The notes: generated from the letters alone by a model not told the origin. A stretch of DNA of 64,000 nt from Paramagnetospirillum caucaseum (GCF_000342045.1 NZ_AONQ01000005.1:49253-113252), one strand, 5' to 3'; counted from the first letter of the stretch, positions 53,255 through 63,667 are shown. Translations and numbers: made by a program.

Positions 53255-53485
53255 GGGTTCCCGACTCTCCCGATGCATTCCCCTATCAGGTGTATCACAG
53301 TCGGACGGATTAAGACATCAGGCTTGCGGGATAGGCCCAAAACGAGAAAACTTGCCGATTATCAGGCTTTCCCCCTTGTGGTCGCCGGGGCGCCATTGAA
53401 CAATGGCCGGGGGATAGGGAAGGAGACGCGCGTGTCCAGGTGGTCGAAACCGACCAGGGCGGGTGACAGGGCGGGGCACGGCTGA

Positions 53486-55978
53486 ATGCAGTCCGCTCCG
53501 GCCGCCAAGACGCCCGATGACGGCATCGTGACCCTTCCGGTCACCGAGCGGCGGCGAATTATTGATCTGGTGATCCGCTATGGGGCCGCGGCGGTGGTGC
53601 TGTGGACGGTGCTGCTCGGCATATCGCTGTGGTGGAACGTCGGCCATCAGCAGGCCACCACCTTCGAACTGGCCCTGAACACCGCCCGTTCGGCTTTCAA
53701 CAAGGATCTGGCTTATCGCCGCTGGGCCTCGGGCCATGGCGGCGTCTATGTGGAGCCGACCGAGAAGACGCCGCCCAGCCCCTGGATGTCCCATCTGCCC
53801 GACCGCGATCTCACCGCCAGCGACGGGCGGCTGCTGACCCTGATGAATCCGGCCTACATGCTGCGCGAGATGATGGCCGATTACGGTGACGATTATGGCA
53901 TCAAGGGCCGCATCGTCGGGATCGTCTACCTCAATCCCAACAACGAGGCCGATCCCTGGGAGGCCGAGGCCATCCGCCAGTTCTCGGCCGGCCGGATTCC
54001 CGAGAAGCTGGAGATCGCCGCCCTGGACGGCCATCCGCATCTGCGGCTGATCAAGCCGTTCCTGATGGAGGAGAGCTGCCAGAAGTGTCACGGCCATCTG
54101 GGTTTTCCCAACGGCTCGGTGCGCGGCGCCGTCGGCGTGTCGGTCCCCATGGCCCCCTATCTCGAGGTGGAACATCAGGCCATCCGCGCCCTGACCGTCT
54201 CCCATGGCGGCTTCTGGCTGGTGGGGGTGGCGGGCATTGGCCTGATCGGCCGGCGCAGCGCCCGCCGGCTGACGGAAAAGGCGCTGTCCGACGAGGAAAC
54301 CCGTCTGGCCGCCCATGTCTTCCGCAACGCGCTGGAAGCCACCCTGATCACCGATCCCAAGGGGCGGATCCTGCGGATCAATCCCATGTTCACCGAGTTG
54401 ACGGGCTATGAGGAGGCCGAGGTGATCGGCGGCAATCCCCGCATCATCCGCTCGAACCACCACGACGCCGATTTCTATGCCGAGATGTGGCAGGCCATCT
54501 ACCGCGACGGCCGCTGGCAGGGGGAAATCTGGAACCGCCGCAAGGACGGGCAGGTGTTCGTCGCCTGGGAAAGCATCGTCGCGGTCTATGACGAGGCCGG
54601 CGCCGTCCGTTACTTCATCGGCAGCTTCAGCGACATCACCGAGCAGGTGGAGGCCCAGCGCCACATCCTGCGCCTCGCCCATTATGACGTCCTGACCGAT
54701 CTGCCCAACCGCGTGCTGTTCCAGGACCGGCTGGAGCGCGCCGTGGTCCATGCGCTCCGCCATGACCGGCAGGCGGCGTTGCTGTTCCTCGACCTGGACG
54801 GCTTCAAGAAGGTCAACGACACCATGGGCCATCGGGCCGGCGACGAACTGCTGAAGGAGGTGGCGGTGCGCCTGCGCGGCTGCGTGCGCATGACCGACAC
54901 CATCGCCCGGCTGGGCGGCGACGAGTTCACGGTGATCCTGGACGAGATTTCCGCCGCCGGCGACGCCGCCCTGGTCGCCGAGAAGATTCTGGCGGCGCTA
55001 CAGACGCCCATCGCCATCGACGGCCGCGAGGTGTTCATCGGCACCAGCATCGGCATCAGCCTGTTCCCCGTCGACGGGCGGAGCGGCGACGAATTGCTCA
55101 AGCATGCCGATACCGCCATGTATCAGGCCAAGGCGGCGGGCAAGGGGCGCTTCAACTTCTATTCCGCCGAGATGACCAAGCGCGAGGAGCATCGCCTCGA
55201 ACTGGAGATGGCCCTGCGTCAGGCGCTGGAGGAAGGGCAGTTCCTGGTCCATTATCAGCCCAAGAAGAATATTGCCGCCAACCGGGTCTCGGGGTTCGAG
55301 GCCCTGGTCCGCTGGCAGCATCCCCGGCTCGGCATGATCTCGCCGCTGGACTTCATCCCGCTGGCCGAGGAAATGCATCAGGTCGACCGCATCGATCTGT
55401 TCGTCATGCGCCAGGCCTGCCTCCAGGGCCGGATCTGGCTGGACCAGGGGCATGACGTCACCATGGCCGTTAACCTCTCGGGGGTTAATTTCTCCGGCGA
55501 CGACCTGCCCGATCAGGTCCGCCGGGTGCTCGACGAGACCGGTTTCCCCGCCGACCACCTGGAACTGGAGATCACCGAGAGTTTCGTCATCGATCTGGCC
55601 GTCGATCAGCGCGAGGTGCTGCAGCGCCTGCGCGCCCTGGGGGTGACGCTCGCCATCGACGATTTCGGCACCGGCTATTCCTCGCTCAGCTATCTGAAAC
55701 GCCTGCCGGTCAACACGCTGAAGATCGACCGCTCGTTCGTCCGCGACATCGCGCGGGATTCGCGCGACATGATGCTGGTGTCCTCCATCATCGGCATCGC
55801 CCATTCCCTGGGGCTCAAGGTGGTGGCCGAAGGCATCGAGGACCTGGACCAGATGAGTATCCTCGCCGCCCAGGAATGCGACGAGATCCAGGGCTACCTG
55901 ATCGCCAAGCCCATGCCCGCCGATCTGGCCGGCCTGTTCCTCAACGGAATGCATGCCTCCGATGCCGTCGTCTCCTGA
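53486..55978 (+). CDS. Membrane c-haem sensor with PAS, GGDEF and EAL domains
   Basis: This 830-residue protein has a transmembrane helix (about 30-52), a periplasmic DUF3365-type domain with one c-haem motif CQKCH (about residue 203), a second helix near 235-250, a PAS domain (about 275-395), a GGDEF domain with intact RLGGDEF, and an EAL domain with intact FEALVRW, ELEITES and DDFGTGYSSLSYL. It may make and break c-di-GMP in response to redox or gas ligands at the haem. It overlaps chrA by 26 bp. Confidence 0.93.
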   Translation: MQSAPAAKTPDDGIVTLPVTERRRIIDLVIRYGAAAVVLWTVLLGISLWWNVGHQQATTFELALNTARSAFNKDLAYRRWASGHGGVYVEPTEKTPPSPWMSHLPDRDLTASDGRLLTLMNPAYMLREMMADYGDDYGIKGRIVGIVYLNPNNEADPWEAEAIRQFSAGRIPEKLEIAALDGHPHLRLIKPFLMEESCQKCHGHLGFPNGSVRGAVGVSVPMAPYLEVEHQAIRALTVSHGGFWLVGVAGIGLIGRRSARRLTEKALSDEETRLAAHVFRNALEATLITDPKGRILRINPMFTELTGYEEAEVIGGNPRIIRSNHHDADFYAEMWQAIYRDGRWQGEIWNRRKDGQVFVAWESIVAVYDEAGAVRYFIGSFSDITEQVEAQRHILRLAHYDVLTDLPNRVLFQDRLERAVVHALRHDRQAALLFLDLDGFKKVNDTMGHRAGDELLKEVAVRLRGCVRMTDTIARLGGDEFTVILDEISAAGDAALVAEKILAALQTPIAIDGREVFIGTSIGISLFPVDGRSGDELLKHADTAMYQAKAAGKGRFNFYSAEMTKREEHRLELEMALRQALEEGQFLVHYQPKKNIAANRVSGFEALVRWQHPRLGMISPLDFIPLAEEMHQVDRIDLFVMRQACLQGRIWLDQGHDVTMAVNLSGVNFSGDDLPDQVRRVLDETGFPADHLELEITESFVIDLAVDQREVLQRLRALGVTLAIDDFGTGYSSLSYLKRLPVNTLKIDRSFVRDIARDSRDMMLVSSIIGIAHSLGLKVVAEGIEDLDQMSILAAQECDEIQGYLIAKPMPADLAGLFLNGMHASDAVVS

Positions 55979-57320
55979 CGCCCATCCCCGGTTCGGCGAG
56001 GCGGTGCGGGTCTGGCTGCGCATCGGCCTGCTCAGTTTCGGCGGGCCGGCCGGGCAGATCGCCACCATGCACCGCATCCTGGTGGAGGAGAAGAAGTGGG
56101 TGGGCGAGGCCCGCTTTCTCCACGCCCTGAACTTCTGCATGCTGCTGCCCGGCCCCGAGGCCCAGCAGCTGGCCACCTATATCGGCTGGCTGCTGCACCG
56201 GACCTGGGGCGGCATCGTCGCCGGGACCCTGTTCGTGGCGCCGGGCTTCCTGGTGATGATGGGGCTGGCGGCGCTTTACGCCGGGTTCCATCAGGTGCCC
56301 CTGGTGGAGGGGCTGTTCTACGGCATCAAGCCGGCGGTGCTGGCGGTAGTGATCGAGGCGGTGCTGCGCATCGGCCGCCGGGCCTTGCGCTCGGCGGAGA
56401 AGGTGGCCATCGCCGTTCTCGCCTTTCTCGGCATCTTCCTGCTCGACCTGCCGTTTCCACTGATCGTGCTGGCCGCCGGGGCATGGGGCTTCATGGCCGC
56501 CCGGGCGGGGCGCGCCGCCTTCCTGCCGGATGGAGCCGCCGGACGGACCGAAGCCAAGGGCGCCGCCGACCATGCCATCGACCGGGGCGCCGGCCACATG
56601 CGCCCCGACCGGCGGCGCACCCTGCTGACCGTGGCGGTGTGCCTGGTGCTGTGGCTGGTTCCGGTGGCGGTTTCCATGGCCTGGGGCCACGGCGCGTTCG
56701 GGGCGGTGGGGCTGTTCTTTTCCAAGATGGCGGTGGTGACTTTCGGCGGCGCCTATGCCGTGCTGGCCTATGTGGCGCAGCAGGCGGTGGAGGTCCATGG
56801 CTGGCTGGAGCCGGCCGAGATGCTGGACGGCCTGGGTCTGGCCGAGACCACGCCGGGGCCGCTGATCCTGGTCAACCAGTTCGTCGGTTTCCTGGCCGGC
56901 TTCCGCGATCACGGCGGCCTCGGCCCCTGGGCCGGCGGGGTGCTGGGGGCGACGCTGACCGTCTGGGTCACCTTCGTGCCCTGCTTCCTGTGGATTTTGG
57001 CCGGGGCGCCCTATGTGGAGGTGCTGCGCGGCTACAAGGCGCTGTCCGGCGCCCTGGCGGCCATTACCGCCGCCGTGGTGGGGGTGATCTTCAATCTCGG
57101 CCTGTGGTTCGCCCTGCACGTGTTGTTCGGCCGGGTGGACGAGGTGCGGGCCGGGCCGCTGCGCCTGTTCGTTCCCGACGTGGCCAGCCTGGACCCGGCG
57201 GGCCTGGCCCTGGCGGTGGCCGCCGCACTGGCCATGCTGCGCTTCGGCATCGGCATGCTGCCGACCCTGGCGGCGGCCGGGCTGTCCGGTATCGTCTGGA
57301 AGCTATTTCTTTTTCCGTAG
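55953..57320 (+). CDS. chrA: Chromate transporter ChrA
   Basis: This 455-residue two-domain ChrA has the repeated motif: LRIGLLSFGGPAGQIATMHR in the N-half and FSKMAVVTFGGAYAVLAYVA in the C-half, with LLPGPEAQQLATYIGW and ETTPGPLILVNQFVG. It has about ten to twelve helices. It exports chromate or moves anions. Its 5' end overlaps the GGDEF-EAL gene by 26 bp, which is unusual for chrA. Confidence 0.95.
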   Translation: MPPMPSSPDAHPRFGEAVRVWLRIGLLSFGGPAGQIATMHRILVEEKKWVGEARFLHALNFCMLLPGPEAQQLATYIGWLLHRTWGGIVAGTLFVAPGFLVMMGLAALYAGFHQVPLVEGLFYGIKPAVLAVVIEAVLRIGRRALRSAEKVAIAVLAFLGIFLLDLPFPLIVLAAGAWGFMAARAGRAAFLPDGAAGRTEAKGAADHAIDRGAGHMRPDRRRTLLTVAVCLVLWLVPVAVSMAWGHGAFGAVGLFFSKMAVVTFGGAYAVLAYVAQQAVEVHGWLEPAEMLDGLGLAETTPGPLILVNQFVGFLAGFRDHGGLGPWAGGVLGATLTVWVTFVPCFLWILAGAPYVEVLRGYKALSGALAAITAAVVGVIFNLGLWFALHVLFGRVDEVRAGPLRLFVPDVASLDPAGLALAVAAALAMLRFGIGMLPTLAAAGLSGIVWKLFLFP

Positions 57321-57623
57321 GGCGGCGGCGGGGGCCAATTCCTCGGCGGTCAGGCCGCGTCCCAGCTGGTGTTCCAGGTGGGGCAGGAGCTGGGGAAAGA
57401 ACTTGAGCGGCGCCAGCAGCCTGATGGCGTTGGCGGTGCCGGCGCCGTCGACGCTGTCGTCGCCGGCGTCGCGGCGGCAGCGCTGCAGTACGGAGGCCAC
57501 CAGCCAGTCGTCCCAATCGTCCTGGTCATAGCCCACCGGCGGCGGCAGGCCGGCGAAACGCTTCAACAGGTCCATCAATTCGGAGCGCGACATCTGCGCG
57601 ACCGTCTTCTCTTTTCCGCTCAT
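57303..57623 (-). CDS. Hypothetical protein, 106 residues
   Basis: A soluble protein (MSGKEKTVAQMSRSELMDLL, then VGYDQDDWDDWLVASVLQRC) with a Lys-rich end. No family is recognised. It converges with chrA, overlapping by 18 bp. Confidence 0.6.
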   Translation of the reverse strand: MSGKEKTVAQMSRSELMDLLKRFAGLPPPVGYDQDDWDDWLVASVLQRCRRDAGDDSVDGAGTANAIRLLAPLKFFPQLLPHLEHQLGRGLTAEELAPAAALRKKK

Positions 57624-57692
57624 CCCCGATGACTCGCCACTGTATTTCCCCGTAGCGATCCTACTCTACCGTATCCATGGGAGGAAAGCGTT

Positions 57693-58853
57693 TCACTCGA
57701 TGATGCGGCTTCCCGTGGTCCAGCGCCGCATCAGCGCCCAGGCCAGCAGGGCCGACAGGGCCGACAGCGCCGCCATGGCCAGGAACGAGCCGCCCCCCAG
57801 GCTTTCGTAGAGCCGGCCGCTGAACGGCGTGATCAGGCCCGGTGCGAGGCCGATGGCGATGGCGGCGAAGACGCCCTGGGTGCGGGCCGACAGGCCTTGC
57901 GGCACGGCCCGGGCGATGAAGTGGATGGCGCCCAGATGGGCGCAGCCGAAGGTCGCGGCGTGCAGCAACTGGGACAGCGCCACCAGAGTCAGGTCGGCGG
58001 TGGCGCCCAGCACCAGCCAGCGCACCGCTCCCCCCAAGGCGGCGGCCAGCAGCAGGGCGGCGGGGCCGAAGCGGGCCACCACCCGGTTGCTGACCGCGAA
58101 CAGGACGATTTCCGCCACCACGCCTTCCGACCACAACAGGCCGATGACCATGTCGGACAGCCCGGCCGCCTTCCAGTGGATGGTGGCGAAGGCGTAATAG
58201 ACGGTGTGGGCCATCTGGTTGAGCGCCGCCGCCCCCACGAACAGCAGGAACAGCGGGTGGAGCAGCACCGGCCTGAGCGAGGGCGGCTTGCCCTCGTGAC
58301 GCGGCACCTTGAGGTCGGGCAGGCCGAAGCAGGTGACGGCGGTCAGCAGCAGTGCCGCCGCCATCAGCCAGGGCAGCGCCGCCACCGGCCAGGATTCCAG
58401 CGCCTTGCCCAGCAGGGTGGCGGCGATGATGAAGGCCAGCGATCCCCACAGCCGGGCGCGGCCGTAATCCAGGCCGTGGCGGCCGACCACCATCATGGCC
58501 AGGGTGTCGCCCAGGGGAATCATTCCGGCGAAGGGAAAGGTGGCGACGACGCTCAGCACCAGGATAGGCCAGAAACCGCCGGCCAGGGGGAAGGCCAGCC
58601 AGATCAGCGCGGTGGCCAGGGCCAGGCGGATCATCAGCGTCCGGCGCTCGCCGCCGTGATCGGCCAGATGGCCGATCACCGGGCTGGCCAGGATGCGGAC
58701 CAGATAGCCGGCGGCGGCCACCCAGCCGATCTCCGAGGCCGACAGCCCCCGGTCCTGCAGCCACAGGGGCCAGAAGGGGATGTGGATGCCCACCGCCACG
58801 AACAGCGCGGCGTAATAGGTGCCCAGCCGCAGGGCGGCGGATCGGGGGCTCAT
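57693..58853 (-). CDS. MFS transporter, HcaT/PPP-type
   Basis: This 386-residue protein has 12 helices. LGTYYAALFVAVGIHIPFWP at the start and the GLSASEIGWVAAAGYLVRI segment are typical of the 3-phenylpropionate (HcaT-like) MFS group. Substrate not visible. Its ATG overlaps the stop of the YdjC gene by 4 bp. Confidence 0.88.
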   Translation of the reverse strand: MSPRSAALRLGTYYAALFVAVGIHIPFWPLWLQDRGLSASEIGWVAAAGYLVRILASPVIGHLADHGGERRTLMIRLALATALIWLAFPLAGGFWPILVLSVVATFPFAGMIPLGDTLAMMVVGRHGLDYGRARLWGSLAFIIAATLLGKALESWPVAALPWLMAAALLLTAVTCFGLPDLKVPRHEGKPPSLRPVLLHPLFLLFVGAAALNQMAHTVYYAFATIHWKAAGLSDMVIGLLWSEGVVAEIVLFAVSNRVVARFGPAALLLAAALGGAVRWLVLGATADLTLVALSQLLHAATFGCAHLGAIHFIARAVPQGLSARTQGVFAAIAIGLAPGLITPFSGRLYESLGGGSFLAMAALSALSALLAWALMRRWTTGSRIIE

Positions 58854-59704
58854 GCCGGAACGGGACGGGGGGCGAGGGTGATGCCGCGGTCGGCCAGGGA
58901 CAGGGCGCAGGCCTCCGAGGCCAGGAAGCGCCACTCCACCTCGCGCTGGCCGGTCAGCCATTCGCAGGCGCGCAGGGCCTCGTCCACCTCGCCGGGATGG
59001 CACATCACCAGGGTTCCCGGACCGGGGGCGTCGGTGAAGACGCGGAACAGTTCGCCATAGGGCACCTTGCCGGAAAAGTCGTAGACCCCCCGGAAGCTGC
59101 GGTTGTGGGGGATGCCTTCGGCCCGTAGGCGCCGGCGCAGGCCGATGCCCAGCAGGGCGATGATGGCGGCGCGGATGGGATCGACGCCCCGCCGGGCGAT
59201 GGCCAGCGGGTTCTCCCAGCACGAGCGCACCCAGCCGCCGCGCGGCTTCAGGCGGCGGCGCCACAGATCGACCACCACGTCGCGGACGACGGGCAATTGA
59301 TGCACATGGTGATGGCCGTCGAGGAAGTCGGGCGGGCGGCCCATATGGGCCTCGAACGCATCCACCTGCCGCTCCAGCTCGGCGGCGATTTCGGCCTTGT
59401 CCAGGTGGCGCAGGACGGCGCGCCTGACCATGGCGCCGATGGCGGGCAGCCGCCCCCCGGGGGCCAGCGACGGCATGGCGCCCAGCGGCGTGTGGTCGGT
59501 GAGCGTCAGGTGCACGCCGAACCCAGCCCGGCCCTCGAGCGGTTTCAGCAAGGCGGCCTCGCCCGGCCAGAAGGCCGAGCCGGTCATGCAGCCGGTGGCC
59601 TGCAGGCGGCCCTGTTCGATCAGGGCGCGGATGGCGATTCCCAGGCCGGGCGCCAGTCCGTAATCGTCGGCGCAGAGGGTGATGGCGGCTTTCTCGCGGG
59701 TCAT
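58850..59704 (-). CDS. YdjC/ChbG family carbohydrate deacetylase-like (HpnK-like)
   Basis: This 284-residue protein has the metal site ITLCADDYGLAPG, GVHLTLTDHTPLG and DGHHHVHQLPVV, and CHPGEVDE near the end. The family removes N-acetyl groups from sugars; one branch (HpnK) works in hopanoid synthesis. It is upstream of an MFS gene and downstream of an SGNH protein, so it may act on a surface glycan or lipid. The ATG at 59704 is chosen because the longer frame adds no fold. Confidence 0.88.
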   Translation of the reverse strand: MTREKAAITLCADDYGLAPGLGIAIRALIEQGRLQATGCMTGSAFWPGEAALLKPLEGRAGFGVHLTLTDHTPLGAMPSLAPGGRLPAIGAMVRRAVLRHLDKAEIAAELERQVDAFEAHMGRPPDFLDGHHHVHQLPVVRDVVVDLWRRRLKPRGGWVRSCWENPLAIARRGVDPIRAAIIALLGIGLRRRLRAEGIPHNRSFRGVYDFSGKVPYGELFRVFTDAPGPGTLVMCHPGEVDEALRACEWLTGQREVEWRFLASEACALSLADRGITLAPRPVPA

Positions 59705-59740
59705 GGGCGGCAGGATAGAGAGGCCGGCGCCGGCACGCAA

Positions 59741-60868
59741 TCAGTACAGCCTGCCTGCCAGCCATGTCCCGATCAGCGCCGCTCCCTTGGGGTTGAAATG
59801 GCCGTCGACCGGGAAGACCAGCCCCTCCCGCTGATGGTCGTGCAACAGGGGGAAGGCGTTGAGGCAGGTGATTGCCGCCATCTCGCACAGCGGCAGGGCG
59901 ATGGCCGCCTGGTAGTCCGGGGTGGGGAAGTCCCGGCCGTTCACCGAATAGACGGCGAAGGCCTGGTCCTCGAAGAACATGCGCTCGGGCAGCAGGGTCA
60001 CCACCAGACGGGCGCCCGAAGACGCGAGCAGATCGGCGATCTGGCGCATCATCAGGAAATTGGCCTCGGGAACGCCGGCCGCGACCAGATTGGCGACGGG
60101 CGAATGGTTGCGCAGGCGGTAATAGACGGCCTTGGCCCGGGGATACAGGGTGGCGACCAGGGCCGAGTTCTGGCTCATGGCGTCGAGGACGCTCTTGAGG
60201 TCCTGGAAGCGCGGCACCATCACGCCGGTGAAGTCGTAGACCCGCACCCGGGCCTTGATGTTGGCGTCGTTGTCGGCGGCCTCGGCCTTGACCAGATAGC
60301 CTTCGACGATACGGTTGGAAGCCCGGTCCGAGGGCGGGGTGATGAGGTCGTTCCAGCTCATGCCGATCAGCACCGTGTCGGCGGGACCGAGCGATGGCGC
60401 CAGCAGGCGGATGCGGGCCAGGTACTGGTCGATATTGATGGCCGGCACGGCCAGGTTCACGACCTTTACCGGCTGTTCCCGGCGGTTGAGGTCCTCCTGG
60501 AGCCGGTTGGGCCAGGAATCCTGGTCCGAGAGGCCGTGGCCGAAGGTCTGGCTGTCGCCGATCACCAGCAGACGGCGGGGCGCCTCGGCGGGGGCGGCGG
60601 GAACCACGCGGGCGCCGGAGGCATCGGCCGTGGCCGGAACATTGGTGAAATCGACCCGGTTGTCCATGACGCCCCGGAAATCGGGCGTCATGGTCCAGAC
60701 ACTGCCCGGCGCGACCCGGAACATGCCGGCGGGCAGGCCCGGCCGGGGCGGCGGGTTGAATTGCCAGGCGATGAATTCGGCCAGGATCAGAAAGGTCAGG
60801 CAGGCGGTCACGGTCAGCAGGAGGTTGGCCGCCAGATCACGCAGCCGGGAACGGCGGTATCGGACCAA
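59741..60868 (-). CDS. Membrane-anchored SGNH/GDSL hydrolase-like protein
   Basis: This 375-residue protein has an N-terminal membrane helix (LLLTVTACLTFLILAEFIAW), a GDSQTFGHGL block I, a possible block III-like GMSWNDL, and a DGHFNPKG block V with catalytic Asp and His. This resembles AlgX/acetyl-transfer SGNH proteins that modify surface polysaccharides. The start is TTG at 60868, with AGGAG 6 bases before it, 1 bp after the kinase stop. Confidence 0.82.
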   Translation of the reverse strand: MVRYRRSRLRDLAANLLLTVTACLTFLILAEFIAWQFNPPPRPGLPAGMFRVAPGSVWTMTPDFRGVMDNRVDFTNVPATADASGARVVPAAPAEAPRRLLVIGDSQTFGHGLSDQDSWPNRLQEDLNRREQPVKVVNLAVPAINIDQYLARIRLLAPSLGPADTVLIGMSWNDLITPPSDRASNRIVEGYLVKAEAADNDANIKARVRVYDFTGVMVPRFQDLKSVLDAMSQNSALVATLYPRAKAVYYRLRNHSPVANLVAAGVPEANFLMMRQIADLLASSGARLVVTLLPERMFFEDQAFAVYSVNGRDFPTPDYQAAIALPLCEMAAITCLNAFPLLHDHQREGLVFPVDGHFNPKGAALIGTWLAGRLY

Positions 60869-60869
60869 A

Positions 60870-62228
60870 TCAGGCTCCTGTCTCGGGGGCCGCCTGCAGG
60901 CGGATGGTGAAGCGGGCGCCGCCTTTCGATTGGTCGTTGGCCGATTGATTGTGGGCCTCCAGGGTACCGCCGTGGTCGCGGATGATGCCGTAGGAAATCC
61001 ATAAACCCAAGCCCGTTCCCTTGCCGACCGGCTTGGTGGTGAAGAAGGGGTCGAACACCTTGGTGACGATGTCGGGGGGGATGCCGGGGCCGTTGTCCTC
61101 GATGGCCAGCACCGCCTTGCCGTCCTCCACCTTGCCGCTGACCGCGACGCGGCCGTCCGGGCGGCCGGCGACCGCGTCGAGGGCGTTCTCGATCAGGTTG
61201 ACGATCACCTGGTGCAACTGGCCGGGATTGCCGCGCACCGCCAGCCGTTCCGGCAGGTCGAGGTCGATGGCGGCGAGACCCTTCTTGCCCGAGGCCGACC
61301 ATTGCACCGCCTTGACGATGATTTCCCCCAGGTCGAACACTTCCGGCTTGGCCCTGGCGGAAAAGGACAGGCGCTTCAGGCTGCGGACGATGTCGGCCAC
61401 CCGCTGGGCGCCCTCGGCGGTGCCGTCCATCAAGGCGGGCAGGTCGGCCAGGGTGGCGTCGATGCGCAACTCGGTCCGCAGCCTTTCCCGCTCGGCCCCG
61501 TCACAGCCGGCATGGATGGCGTCCAGGTAGGCGGCGATGCGCGACGAGTACTTGGACAGCGCGTGGACGTTGCCGTAGACGAAGCTGATGGGGTTGTTCA
61601 ACTCGTGGGCCACCCCGGCGATCAGGCGGCCGAGCGAGGCCATTTTCTCCTGTTGGATCAGCTGGGCCTGGGCGGTTTTCAGCGCCTCGTAGGCGCGGCG
61701 CAGTTCGCCCACCGGACGCCCGGTGAGCACGATGCCGGCCGGCAGGCCGCGATGGTCGAGGCGGGTGGCGCAGGATAGCGCCACCGGATCGGTCAGCCCG
61801 TCGTCATGGGAGCGAAAGCGCACCTCGCGGTCGCGGCTTTCCACCGAATCGATCCAGCTGAACAGGCGCAGATTGCCGGTGCCCTCGGCCAGCAATTCGT
61901 CCAGGGGGCGCTCGAACAGGTCCATCTCGGCGAAGCCGGTCAGCTGCAGGAAGGCCAGGTTGACCTGCTGGATGCGGCCCGACTGGTCGCAGACGATCAG
62001 GATGTCCGACACCGCCGACAGCACGGAATTGATGAAGCGCTGCGCCTCCTCCAGGGCGGTGTTCTTCTCCTCCAGCTCCACTTCGTAGGAGATGAGGTCG
62101 GAATAGACCTCCTCCATCTTCTTGATGACCTCGATCCAGGCGGTTTCCTGGGCGGCGGCCATCTCGGGGTCGTAGCCGCCGGCAAAGTCGTAGGCCGAGG
62201 AGGGGCGGGGGTCGGTGTAGGTGGCCAT
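60870..62228 (-). CDS. PAS histidine kinase, HupT-like
   Basis: This 452-residue soluble kinase has a coiled coil, a PAS domain (about 65-180), HisKA with GVAHELNNPISFVYGNVHAL and a full ATPase (NLIENALDA, EDNGPGIPP, GKGTGLGLWI). No membrane segment is present. It overlaps the response regulator by 1 bp. It resembles HupT, the soluble kinase of the hydrogenase regulator pair. No hydrogenase genes are in the window. Confidence 0.9.
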   Translation of the reverse strand: MATYTDPRPSSAYDFAGGYDPEMAAAQETAWIEVIKKMEEVYSDLISYEVELEEKNTALEEAQRFINSVLSAVSDILIVCDQSGRIQQVNLAFLQLTGFAEMDLFERPLDELLAEGTGNLRLFSWIDSVESRDREVRFRSHDDGLTDPVALSCATRLDHRGLPAGIVLTGRPVGELRRAYEALKTAQAQLIQQEKMASLGRLIAGVAHELNNPISFVYGNVHALSKYSSRIAAYLDAIHAGCDGAERERLRTELRIDATLADLPALMDGTAEGAQRVADIVRSLKRLSFSARAKPEVFDLGEIIVKAVQWSASGKKGLAAIDLDLPERLAVRGNPGQLHQVIVNLIENALDAVAGRPDGRVAVSGKVEDGKAVLAIEDNGPGIPPDIVTKVFDPFFTTKPVGKGTGLGLWISYGIIRDHGGTLEAHNQSANDQSKGGARFTIRLQAAPETGA

Positions 62229-63667
62229 CAGCCCTCCCGTTCCAGGCCGTAGCGGCGCAGCTTGGCGCGCAGGCCGACGCGGGACAGGCCGGTTTCCTCG
62301 GCCACCCGGGTGATGTTCCAGCGGTGACGGCTTAAGGATTCGGCCAGCAGCCGGGCTTCCAGCGCCTCCACTTGCTCTCGGAGCGAGCCGGGCGCCTCGC
62401 CGTCGGCCAGGGCGCGTCCGGCGGGGCAGACCCGCGCCTTGAGGCGGGGGCTGAGCAGGTCGGGTCCCAGCATGCCGTGGTCGGCCAGGGCGACCATGCG
62501 CTGGATCTCGTTCTGCAACTCGCGCACGTTGCCCGGCCAGTCATAGGCGCGCAGTTGGTCCAGGGCTTCGGCGGTGAAGCACAGGCTGGGCCGTCCGAAG
62601 CCCTTGGCCGTGTCGCCCAGCAGCCGCTCGGCCAGCAGCGGCACGTCCATGGGCCGTTCGCGCAGCGGCGGGATGTGGATGGGGAAGGCGGCCAGGCGGT
62701 AGAACAGGTCGCGGCGGAAGTGGCCACCCCGCACCTCCTCCTCCAGGTTGCGGTTGGTGGCGGCGATGACCCGCACGTCCACCTTGCGGGTCAGCCGCGC
62801 GCCCAGCGGGCGGATCTCGCCTTCCTGCAGCACGCGCAGCAGCTTGACCTGGAAGGCGGGCGAGGTCTCGCCGATCTCGTCCAGGAAGATGGTGCCGCCC
62901 GAGGCCTGCTCGAACAGGCCGATGCGGTCCTCGTAGGCGCCGGTAAAGGCACCCTTCTTGCAGCCGAACAGCTCGGATTCCAGCAACTGGTCGGGCAGGG
63001 CGCCGCAATTCTCCACCACGAAGGGCTTGTTGCCGCGAGGGGAATTGTAGTGGATGGCGCGGGCCAGCAATTCCTTGCCGGTGCCCGATTCGCCGGTGAT
63101 CAGCACCGAGATGTCGAAGGACGACACCTTGCGGGCCATCTCGATCACGCCGGCCAGCGGCGAGGCGGCGGCGTGGATGATGCCGTCGAAATGGTGCTGG
63201 CGCTTCAGAGTGCCGGTCTTCCTGGCGATGGATTTCTGCAGCGCCGCCTGGGGGACCTTGAGGTCCAGGCTGGCCTGGGCGCTTTCGCGTTGCAGGTCGT
63301 AGAGCCTGAGCGCCCCGTGCAGCGTCTGGACCAACTCGTCCGGCTCCCACGGTTTGGTGATGTACTGGTAGATGCCGGCCTCGTTGACGCCGGCGATGAT
63401 GTCCTCGGCCTCGGAATAGCCCGAGATGATCATGCGCACCGGGTCGGGCCAGCGGTCGCGCACCGTCTTCAGGAAATCCACCCCCTGGACGCCGGGCATG
63501 CGCTGGTCGCACAGGATGGCGTGGACCATCTCCTGCTCCAGCAGGCCCTCGGCCTCCTCGGCGGTGGAGGCGGTCAGCACCCGGAACTCGTCGGCCAGCA
63601 CCCGGCGCAGCGCTTCCTGCGACTGCCTCTCGTCGTCCACCACCAGAATGATCGGCAGGGTGGTCAT
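62228..63667 (-). CDS. NtrC-family response regulator, HupR-like
   Basis: This 479-residue regulator has a receiver domain (VVDDERQ, phosphorylation Asp in [10 protein letters not shown], Lys in YITKPW), a sigma-54 AAA+ domain (GESGTGKE Walker [11 protein letters not shown] sigma-54 contact loop, FLDEIGE Walker B) and a C-terminal Fis-like HTH ([20 protein letters not shown]). It should activate sigma-54 promoters. The pair looks like HupT/HupR, but the target genes are not in view. Confidence 0.94.
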   Translation of the reverse strand: MTTLPIILVVDDERQSQEALRRVLADEFRVLTASTAEEAEGLLEQEMVHAILCDQRMPGVQGVDFLKTVRDRWPDPVRMIISGYSEAEDIIAGVNEAGIYQYITKPWEPDELVQTLHGALRLYDLQRESAQASLDLKVPQAALQKSIARKTGTLKRQHHFDGIIHAAASPLAGVIEMARKVSSFDISVLITGESGTGKELLARAIHYNSPRGNKPFVVENCGALPDQLLESELFGCKKGAFTGAYEDRIGLFEQASGGTIFLDEIGETSPAFQVKLLRVLQEGEIRPLGARLTRKVDVRVIAATNRNLEEEVRGGHFRRDLFYRLAAFPIHIPPLRERPMDVPLLAERLLGDTAKGFGRPSLCFTAEALDQLRAYDWPGNVRELQNEIQRMVALADHGMLGPDLLSPRLKARVCPAGRALADGEAPGSLREQVEALEARLLAESLSRHRWNITRVAEETGLSRVGLRAKLRRYGLEREG

